NCBI GenBank assembly: GCA_964617245.1
Contig: CAZTWF010000100.1
Coordinates: 1 to 17,770 of the forward strand
DNA from: WYZ-LMO11 sp964617245
GTDB lineage: Archaea > Thermoproteota > Methanomethylicia > Methanomethylicales > Methanomethylicaceae
DNA: 17,770 bases
Reading direction: 5' to 3'
Part shown: positions 1 to 4,977 of the stretch, piece after piece
How the letters are laid out: the number at the start of each line of letters is the position of its first letter
Position numbering within the stretch: position 1 is the first letter of the stretch
Translations under genes and position numbers: made by a program
The notes under the pieces: generated by a model
Told to the model about the DNA's origin: nothing
The model's database searches: none
What the model saw: only the letters and a program-made list of their open reading frames with translations

Positions 1-996
1 AAGATATTTAAAAACTTCTTTAATTAAAGAAACTTCATCATCAAAATATTCAATTTCAATATTTTCTGGAAGTTCCTTAGGTCTTAAGCCTTCTATTACA
101 TTTTGTCTTTTTAATAATAAAACTTTATTTAATCCATCTGAAGATACAAGAGAAACACATATAATAGGATTTTTAGCTGTACTTGGATCTGGAATTCTAT
201 CTATACTTTCTGATAGAACTTCTATATCTATTGCAAGTCTTCTATAATTAGGAACTGAAGTAATAAATAATGGATAAAATTCTTGTAGAATTTTTATTTT
301 TTCTTCTGAAAAATCTTTGAAGATTTCTTTTATTTTTTCAAAATCTATTTCTGGATCAATTCTTATTAATTTACCATCTTTTATCATATATGTATGTCCT
401 GGTATAAGACCATTATCATAAGTATAACATTCATGATATCTTATATTAGATTCCCATGTTCTACCAATAATTTCTCTTAAGCTATTTCTTCTTCCTCCAA
501 TAGATAAAGGATCTCTTGCTATTACTTTTATCATTTTTATAATTTTATCATGTAATAAATCATATTTTTCAATTTCTTCAGATCTTTCAAATCCAGCATG
601 AAAACTTATTTTTTGATTTAATTCATTTATTGGTATATCAGTTAAAAGATAAGGCTTATGATTTGTATCATCATACCAAAATATAATTTTTCCTTTTTCA
701 GGATCATATAATTTTAAAACTGCTTTATTCTTTGATCCACTATAAGTAACTGATAGAAGATATAATATTCCAGTATTCTTTGGTGTTTCTGCTTCAAATA
801 TACTTTTTTCTACTATTTCTTCAGAAATTTCTTCTTCAATAGTTTCTTCTTCCTCTTCTATTTCCTCTTCAATAATTTCTTCTTTTTCTTCTTTTTTCTC
901 TTCTTTTACTTCTTCTTTTATTTTCTCAAGTTTTTCTTTCTTTTCTTCTTCTTTTTTAATATCTTTTTTAATAAATCTATCTAATGTAATTGTCAT
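1..996 (-). CDS. polB1: Family B DNA polymerase, crenarchaeal B1 type (N-terminal part, cut by window edge)
   Basis: Replicative DNA polymerase; only the first 332 codons lie in the window and the frame stays open at base 1, so the rest of the exonuclease domain and the polymerase domain lie outside. Residues about 75-250 match the archaeal PolB N-terminal domain (NHKPYLLTD, ARDPLSIGG, YDNGLIPGHTY), and RLAIDIEV carries the Exo I acidic pair D257/E259 followed by RIPDPSTAKNPII, closely like Sulfolobus PolB1. Residues 10-66 are a low-complexity Lys/Glu tract not seen in typical PolB1. The first nine residues (MTITLDRFI) resemble a PCNA-binding box. The ATG start lies 4 bases after the stop of the small upstream gene, with a partial Shine-Dalgarno (AAAGGTTGAT) inside that gene's end, so the two are probably co-transcribed. 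Family assignment is firm; the B1 subtype rests on remembered similarity. Confidence 0.93.
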   Translation of the reverse strand, partial: MTITLDRFIKKDIKKEEEKKEKLEKIKEEVKEEKKEEKEEIIEEEIEEEEETIEEEISEEIVEKSIFEAETPKNTGILYLLSVTYSGSKNKAVLKLYDPEKGKIIFWYDDTNHKPYLLTDIPINELNQKISFHAGFERSEEIEKYDLLHDKIIKMIKVIARDPLSIGGRRNSLREIIGRTWESNIRYHECYTYDNGLIPGHTYMIKDGKLIRIDPEIDFEKIKEIFKDFSEEKIKILQEFYPLFITSVPNYRRLAIDIEVLSESIDRIPDPSTAKNPIICVSLVSSDGLNKVLLLKRQNVIEGLRPKELPENIEIEYFDDEVSLIKEVFKYL

Positions 997-1000
997 ATTA

Positions 1001-1207
1001 TCAACCTTTAAGTCTCCATCTTTCTAATCTATCTTCTTTATTTTTTAATTTCTTTAATTTCTTATAATGTTCTTTACATAAATATAATCTACTATCTTCA
1101 TTTAATGAAAATCCAGCTTTTATTAAAATTTTAGAATATAATGGAGAAAGTGATCTTATAGCATTATTTTCACAACTTTTTATTGAACATTTTCTTTCTT
1201 TTTCCAC
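1001..1207 (-). CDS. Small zinc-finger-like protein upstream of polB1
   Basis: 68-residue basic protein of unknown function. It has two cysteines near the N-terminus (C7-x4-C12) and a C44-x2-H47 pair near the C-terminus, which together could bind one zinc ion as a treble-clef or zinc-ribbon-like fold; the tail after residue 47 is Lys/Arg-rich and probably helical. The start is GTG with a perfect anti-16S site (GGTGAT) 3 bases upstream, a close but credible spacing. It is first in a short operon, ending 4 bases before polB1, which suggests a link to DNA replication or nucleic-acid binding, but that is inference from position and charge only. Confidence 0.75.
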   Translation of the reverse strand: MEKERKCSIKSCENNAIRSLSPLYSKILIKAGFSLNEDSRLYLCKEHYKKLKKLKNKEDRLERWRLKG

Positions 1208-1216
1208 TTAATCACC

Positions 1217-1231
1217 AAATATATTATATAC
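1217..1231. promoter_or_regulatory. TATA-like element between zinc-finger/polB1 operon and tRNA-Arg
   Basis: The 45-base gap between the divergent small gene (starting at 1207) and the tRNA (from 1253) holds an AT-rich element (ATATATTATATAC). Its centre is about 28 bases upstream of the tRNA, the usual archaeal TATA distance. The same element may serve the minus-strand operon. Inferred from sequence only. Confidence 0.5.
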
Positions 1232-1252
1232 CTACTAGAAATTAATTTTATT

Positions 1253-1347
1253 GGGCCCGTCGTCTAGCATGGATTAGGACGCAGAGATAAACTCGCGTAA
1301 GCCTGCGGAGCCTGAGGTCCTGGGTTCAAATCCCAGCGGGCCCGCCA
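1253..1347 (+). tRNA. tRNA-Arg(GCG), intron-containing, CCA encoded
   Basis: Acceptor stem GGGCCCG/CGGGCCC is seven perfect GC pairs; discriminator G at 1344 and CCA encoded at 1345-1347. The D arm runs from 1262 to 1280 with G18G19 and A20 (A20 is a known arginine identity base). The T arm is CTGGG/CCCAG around TTCAAAT. Read straight through, the anticodon stem does not form; removing 16 bases (1285-1300) gives a perfect five-pair stem CAGGC/GCCTG with loop CTGCGGA, so the anticodon is GCG (1305-1307) and reads CGC/CGU. The mature RNA is 76 nt plus CCA. Arginine codons in neighbouring genes are almost all AGA, so this is the minor isoacceptor here. Confidence 0.95.
1285..1300 (+). other. 16-nt tRNA intron at non-canonical position 29/30
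   Basis: The sequence folds as a complete archaeal bulge-helix-bulge. Outer helix AGG/CCT, central four-pair helix ACGC (exon, 1279-1282) with GCGT (intron, 1295-1298), bulges AGA (1283-1285) and AAG (1299-1301), inner helix GA/TC closing a five-base loop TAAAC. Cutting between bulge bases 2 and 3 on both sides releases exactly 1285-1300. No other cut restores the anticodon stem. Substrate of the tRNA splicing endonuclease; an intron in the anticodon stem normally requires the broad-specificity enzyme type found in crenarchaeal lineages. Confidence 0.9.
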
Positions 1348-1558
1348 TCTTTACAGATATTATAAATTTAATGTAATTCTAGAATAGTGAAAATTAAATT
1401 TTATTTATTTACAAGTCTCTCTTCTAAGCATTCTTATTTACATCTATAAGTGTATTAAATTAAGCTATAATGTTCAACTCAATATACTTAAATGAATAAT
1501 GAAATCTTTATTAATAGCCTTCATAGGAAATTAATTAAAAAGATCTTAATGAAATAAA
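1348..1558. other. Gene-free AT-rich spacer
   Basis: About 210 bases between the tRNA and the ArsC-like gene. No open frame of convincing length, no C/D boxes and no strong inverted repeat were seen. A 21-codon open frame at 1492-1557 lacks a ribosome binding site and was not called. Confidence 0.5.
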
Positions 1559-1963
1559 TTAAACTTTTTTATTTAATTTTTCAATCAATTCTATTACCTT
1601 AGCTTTTATAGAATCTCTTATAAATCTAGCTTCTTCTAGTGGCATTGAGGCTGGATCTGGTATATTCCATTCTTCAACATGCTTTGCATGAATCATTGGG
1701 CATAGCCCACCACTACATACAGTAATAACAATTTCAGCCTTTTCCTGAATCTCTTTACTTAATAATTGAGGTTTTTTATGGCTTATGTCTATACCTTCTT
1801 CAAGCATAAGTTTTATAGCATTGTAATGCACCTTTTCAGCAGGTCTTATACCTGCACTTATAGCAATCCAATCCTTAGGTGCATACTTATTGAAATAGGC
1901 CTCAGCAATCTGACTCCTGAAACTATTTTCAATACAAATAAATAGAGCAATCTTCAAATTCAT
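1559..1963 (-). CDS. arsC: ArsC-type arsenate reductase / low-molecular-weight protein tyrosine phosphatase family
   Basis: 134 residues, the normal size for the family. The phosphate-binding loop is C10-IENSF-R16-S, and the general acid is D103 in the IPDPAS motif. Two further cysteines, C83 and C88 (VCSGGLCP), sit where thioredoxin-linked arsenate reductases such as S. aureus ArsC carry the redox pair C82/C89. That favours arsenate reduction (or another thioredoxin-coupled role) over a plain tyrosine phosphatase. An upstream ATG at 2011 would add 16 residues, but homologues begin at the chosen methionine, a GGGGG run lies just before it, and a TATA-like stretch falls inside the longer version. 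No arsenite exporter or ArsR regulator lies beside it, so the arsenic role is not supported by context. A thioredoxin gene lies at about 14.6-15.0 kb. Confidence 0.85.
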   Translation of the reverse strand: MNLKIALFICIENSFRSQIAEAYFNKYAPKDWIAISAGIRPAEKVHYNAIKLMLEEGIDISHKKPQLLSKEIQEKAEIVITVCSGGLCPMIHAKHVEEWNIPDPASMPLEEARFIRDSIKAKVIELIEKLNKKV

Positions 1964-2074
1964 CCCCCATAATTTAAAAATTTTATTCTTATTAAATATT
2001 ATGTTTTTCATATACGGCTTCTAATGCTCAAGAGAAGTCAAATACCTTTTGATATTAAGTTAATAGAATTAAAA

Positions 2075-2445
2075 TCATGAATTATTAATTTTTAATACTT
2101 TTCTTTTATATTCTAAAGCAAATAATATACCTTTAAAAGTATCATTAAAAATAAACATTTGCACAACTTCTTCAGCTGTAAGTATTGATTTTTCATCAGT
2201 TATAAAAATATATTTATATCATAATTTGTATCTTAAATTTTCTTTTTAAATCATCAATAACAACTTTGAAATAATATACAGAATAGAAAGTAAAGCTAAC
2301 ATGCCTACTATATCTAGATTAACTTTTTAATAAATTCTTCAGAAGATACATTAACTCCAAGATCATAAACTTCAAATATATAGGCTTTCATTAATGTTGT
2401 AAATATATTCTTGTCAATATCATGAATAGCTGGATAATATTCATG
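2075..2445 (-). pseudogene. Decayed protein gene, family not recognised
   Basis: No intact ORF fills 2012-2476, but the minus strand holds successive protein-like stretches in shifting frames. A 43-codon block (2445 to 2314: HEYYPAIHDIDK... EEFIKKLI, stop TAG) comes first. A hydrophobic stretch (DIVGMLALLSIL) follows in another frame, then VVIDDLKRKFKIQI, then a 46-codon block (2215 to 2075: KYIFITDEKS... YKRKVLKINNS, stop TGA). None has a credible start with a ribosome binding site. The normal amino-acid texture across three or more frame changes is what a recently broken gene looks like. The original family is unknown. Confidence 0.5.
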
Positions 2446-2476
2446 AGTTCAAATCTTTATATTATTATCAAATATA

Positions 2477-3199
2477 TTATTGGAAATTTGAAATAAATAA
2501 TATTGATAAGAAGAATAAAAAATAAACTAATAAGAAAAGGAAATCATTTTTATTAAAGGCTAGTTCATTATAATAAGTTCTTTTTGACTTTGGATTAAAT
2601 GCTCTAGTCTCTAAAGTCTCAGCAAGTTTAAGAGATCTATTTATAGTACATACTATAAGAGGTACTAGGATTATAGCATAATTCTTAATTTTTTTAATAA
2701 GTGATCCTTCAAATTCAAAACCTCTAGCTTTATATGCATCAATAATATTTGAAAAATCCTTATTTAGAATAATAGCATAATGAATTGATGCAACTAACAT
2801 TAAGGCAAAACTATATGGAAGTTTAAATTTAATTAATGCTGCACTTAAGTCATCAGGATTTGTAGATAATAAAAATGCTGAAAAAGCAGTTAATATATTC
2901 ATAAGACGTAGTGATGTAACAATAGTATAGTAGGGTCCTAGATATACATAATTAAGAGCTACTATCAATAGAATTAAGGGAAGAATAGACCATAAGGCTC
3001 TTATAAATCTTGTAAGACTTTTAGCTATTCTCATGAAAATTATTATCATAGTTAAAATTATTAATTGTGTCTCTATTGTTATTGATATAATTGAAAGAGC
3101 AATAGTTAGTAAACACCAAATAAATTTTGTTCTAGGATCTAGTCTATGAATATATGTATCTTGCTTATACCACTTTAACATTTGCATTAAATTACTCAT
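2477..3199 (-). CDS. ecfT: EcfT-type transmembrane subunit of an energy-coupling-factor transporter
   Basis: Membrane scaffold of an ECF vitamin transporter that couples ATPase subunits to a substrate-binding S component. About 240 residues with several hydrophobic segments. Near the N-terminus is HRLDPRTKF, typical of EcfT/CbiQ. The cytoplasmic coupling helices carry the two Ala-Arg-Gly-type signatures: KARGFEF and, later, ETRAFNP (a variant of the second). The start chosen is ATG at 3199, preceded by GTGAT at good spacing; a GTG at 3208 would add three residues and overlap the upstream ORF. It is downstream of thiW on the same strand. No ATP-binding subunit gene is present in the window. 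Confidence 0.9.
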   Translation of the reverse strand: MSNLMQMLKWYKQDTYIHRLDPRTKFIWCLLTIALSIISITIETQLIILTMIIIFMRIAKSLTRFIRALWSILPLILLIVALNYVYLGPYYTIVTSLRLMNILTAFSAFLLSTNPDDLSAALIKFKLPYSFALMLVASIHYAIILNKDFSNIIDAYKARGFEFEGSLIKKIKNYAIILVPLIVCTINRSLKLAETLETRAFNPKSKRTYYNELAFNKNDFLFLLVYFLFFLSILFISNFQ

Positions 3200-3200
3200 T

Positions 3201-3407
3201 TTAATCACTTTTAGTATTTTTTCTATTATTCTTTATTGTAATGAATTTCCTTAGTATTTTATATACAAAATCTACATAATGAAAAATTATCATAAAAGTT
3301 CTTTTAAATTTCATAAGTATTTTTATTATATATTCCTTATTCTGTCTTAATATGGAATTAATAAATAAATAATTAGTAAAAAAAATTTGTGACTTAATAC
3401 TAAGCAT
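3201..3407 (-). CDS. Small basic ORF between thiW and ecfT (uncertain)
   Basis: 68 residues from ATG at 3407, preceded by GTGATG about 9 bases upstream; a TTG at 3431 would add eight residues. Rich in Lys, Ile, Phe and Asn with short hydrophobic runs (IFFTNYLFINSIL, FMIIFHYVDFVYKIL) and a strongly basic tail. No family recognised. Its stop lies 1 base before the ATG of ecfT, which is typical operon packing and favours a translated gene. In many ECF operons an ATPase gene would occupy this spot, but no Walker A, Walker B or signature motif is present. It may instead be a remnant. Confidence 0.4.
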   Translation of the reverse strand: MLSIKSQIFFTNYLFINSILRQNKEYIIKILMKFKRTFMIIFHYVDFVYKILRKFITIKNNRKNTKSD

Positions 3408-3431
3408 CAAATTATCATCACTTTTATTCAA

Positions 3432-3959
3432 TTAAAAAGTAAAGTATTTAGTAATACCTATTTTTCTTAATGTTTTTATGACTAAATATCCTATAATAGC
3501 ACCAGGTCCACAACTTACTTCAAACATAATCCAAAGAGCCCAAACTCCAGAAATACCCATTATAGGAGGAACAGGTACTCCTATTGCTGGAACTAATAAA
3601 TAATAGGCAAGAGTTGCACCAATTACAGTTGTACCAATATTTTCACTAAAAGCTACAATATCTCTTTTTACTTTCAAATAATGATATATAATTCCAACTA
3701 CTAAACCACCAGGAATTCCTCCTGGAAAAGCAAAAAGTGTTCCAATTCCTAACATATTTCGAATTATACCAACAAGAGTTGCAATACCTGCTGCCCAAAA
3801 TGGACCAAGTAATATTCCAGCAATAATATTAATCATATGTTGAAAGGGATATGCTTTAATTGGACCTACTGGAATAAAGAATGGAGATAATATAACACCT
3901 AATGCTGTTAATCCAATAGTCATTGCAATCATTCTTGTTAATGGAGCTTTTTTAATCAT
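3432..3959 (-). CDS. thiW: ThiW-type S component of an ECF transporter (thiamin precursor uptake)
   Basis: 175-residue integral membrane substrate-binding subunit. Diagnostic ThiW stretches are visible: PFQHMINIIAGILLGPFWAA, then GIIRNMLGIGTLFAFPGGIPG and a conserved PGAIIGYL near the end, with about six hydrophobic segments. ThiW proteins are predicted, from bacterial operons and THI-box regulation, to import the thiazole moiety of thiamin; substrate choice here is by family only. Start ATG with GTGAT a few bases upstream. First gene of a minus-strand group with the small ORF and ecfT. No TPP riboswitch fits in the 94 bases between it and the divergent gene at 4054. Confidence 0.88.
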   Translation of the reverse strand: MIKKAPLTRMIAMTIGLTALGVILSPFFIPVGPIKAYPFQHMINIIAGILLGPFWAAGIATLVGIIRNMLGIGTLFAFPGGIPGGLVVGIIYHYLKVKRDIVAFSENIGTTVIGATLAYYLLVPAIGVPVPPIMGISGVWALWIMFEVSCGPGAIIGYLVIKTLRKIGITKYFTF

Positions 3960-3984
3960 AAACTATCACATATTGGAGAATAAA

Positions 3985-4010
3985 AAAAATAATTTAAATA
4001 TTTATAAATA
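3985..4010. promoter_or_regulatory. Divergent promoter region, thiW / DUF2284 gene
   Basis: The AT-only tract (TTTAAATATTTATAAATA core) reads as a TATA element in both directions. On plus, a start about 25 bases downstream leaves a leader of roughly 30 bases holding GAGGTAG before the ATG at 4054. On minus it lies about 30-45 bases upstream of thiW. Sequence-based inference. Confidence 0.5.
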
Positions 4011-4053
4011 AGTGGGTTATTATCATTATCACATAGTTAAAGAGGTAGAATAT

Positions 4054-4698
4054 ATGAGTGATCTTTTGACTAAAAGTAATCAAGAAACTGATGAAACTGA
4101 AAAATTGATTGCAGATTTGAAAAAACTTGTAAAACTTGTTGAAGAACAAGGATGTGAGGCTAAAATAATTGATACAAAAGATATTGTGGTAGATGAAAGA
4201 GCTAGATTAAAGTGTATGTATCCTCCATGTCGTTGGTATGGAAGTAGTATAATGTGTCCACCACACCTTAAGCTTGTACCAAGTATAACAAGAAGAATTA
4301 TAAGAAAATATAAGTTTGGCATTCTCATCAGGCTAAAAACACCTGTTGAGGATCTTGCTGGACCAGAATGGACTAAAAGACATGTCCCTCATGAACTTAA
4401 ACTTAGAGAAGTTGTAAATCTTGTAGAAAGTGAAGCCTATAATATGGGATATTACTTTGCTTTAGGTTTTGCTGCTGGAGAATGTTCTCTTTGTCTATCA
4501 AAGCATTTAGAATGTGATGCTCTTAAGATAGGTAAATGTAGATATCCTCTAAGAGCAAGACCTGCAATGGAAGCTGTTGGTATAGATGTATTTGCTACAG
4601 TAAAAAAAGTTGGTTGGCAAATTTATACTATAAGTCCATCAAAAGACATGGCATTAGTACCTTGTGCAGCATTATATGGATTAGTACTTATTTACTAA
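4054..4698 (+). CDS. DUF2284 cysteine-rich putative metal or Fe-S protein
   Basis: 214 residues. Two cysteine groups stand out: C54-x4-C59-x8-C68 (KCMYPPCRW... SIMCPPH), and C144-x2-C147-x6-C154-x7-C162 (GECSLCLSKHLEC... GKCRYPLRARPAMEAVGID). The second is typical of DUF2284 and could hold an iron-sulfur cluster. The biochemical role of the family is unknown; members are often annotated as predicted metal-binding proteins and recur near methyltransferase or corrinoid genes in anaerobes. The ATG at 4054 is preceded by a strong Shine-Dalgarno (GAGGTAG, 7-base spacing). An in-frame GTG at 4012 would add 14 residues but falls in the promoter. Single gene, divergent from thiW. Confidence 0.85.
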   Translation: MSDLLTKSNQETDETEKLIADLKKLVKLVEEQGCEAKIIDTKDIVVDERARLKCMYPPCRWYGSSIMCPPHLKLVPSITRRIIRKYKFGILIRLKTPVEDLAGPEWTKRHVPHELKLREVVNLVESEAYNMGYYFALGFAAGECSLCLSKHLECDALKIGKCRYPLRARPAMEAVGIDVFATVKKVGWQIYTISPSKDMALVPCAALYGLVLIY

Positions 4699-4719
4699 AT
4701 ACTTTTATATCTATTAATA

Positions 4720-4920
4720 CTATGAATTTTCTTTTTTATTTTTTTCATTAAATACTCTTAAATTTAAAATAATACCTTCTTTTACTAAAACTACAGCTCC
4801 TATAACATTATAACTACTCTATGGTGATGACGAAATATTATGTCTATATGCTATTTTCATTATCTTAAGAACTTATTTTCTTTTCCTTACAATATTTATA
4901 ATTTCTTCAAGATATTTCAT
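4720..4920 (-). pseudogene. Short gene remnant with two in-frame stops
   Basis: One reading frame of 67 codons runs from ATG (4920) to TAG (4720) and is interrupted by TAA at codon 16 and TAG at codon 34. The pieces look protein-like: MKYLEEIINIVRKRK, VLKIMKIAYRHNISSSP, and SSYNVIGAVVLVKEG... ending KKENS. No ribosome binding site precedes the ATG. Family not recognised. Most likely a decayed gene; the mix of TAA and TAG argues against recoding as a selenocysteine or pyrrolysine codon. It overlaps the upstream region of argS. Confidence 0.35.
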
Positions 4921-4950
4921 ATATTATTTGAATAAAAAGATTAAAGGAGA

Positions 4951-4963
4951 AATATTTATTAAA
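4951..4963 (+). promoter_or_regulatory. TATA-like promoter of argS
   Basis: AATATTTATTAAA, preceded by purine-rich AAAGGAGA that could act as a BRE. Its centre is about 22 bases before the ATG at 4978, so transcription would begin at or very near the start codon, giving a leaderless mRNA. No Shine-Dalgarno lies at usable distance from that ATG. Confidence 0.45.
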
Positions 4964-4977
4964 TTACTTATTTTAAA

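Noticed and set aside
1282..1314. Reading the tRNA with a canonical 37/38 intron
   Set aside because: That would give an anticodon stem CAGAG/GCCTG with two mismatches and no consistent bulge-helix-bulge; the 29/30 site satisfies both.
1492..1557. 21-codon open frame on plus (MNNEIFINSLHRK...)
   Set aside because: No ribosome site, very short, and such frames are expected by chance.
1961..2011. Longer N-terminus for the ArsC-like protein
   Set aside because: The extra 16 residues are low-complexity K/N/I, family members start at the inner Met, and a TATA-like tract overlaps the extension.
3960..4053. TPP riboswitch controlling thiW
   Set aside because: The gap is short and almost pure A/T; none of the conserved TPP-aptamer segments (for example CUGAGA) is present on the thiW strand.
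4080..4328. Open frame of 82 codons on the minus strand
   Set aside because: It lies wholly antisense to the DUF2284 gene, has no ribosome binding site, and its composition mirrors the sense codons.
4821..4875. Possible second C/D box sRNA, from GTGATGA at 4824-4830
   Set aside because: No CTGA box D or credible D' occurs within the following 100 bases, and there is no closing stem.
4720..4920. Recoding (pyrrolysine or selenocysteine) in the broken 67-codon frame
   Set aside because: The two internal stops are TAA and TAG, and TAA is not a recoding codon in archaea; there is also no ribosome site.
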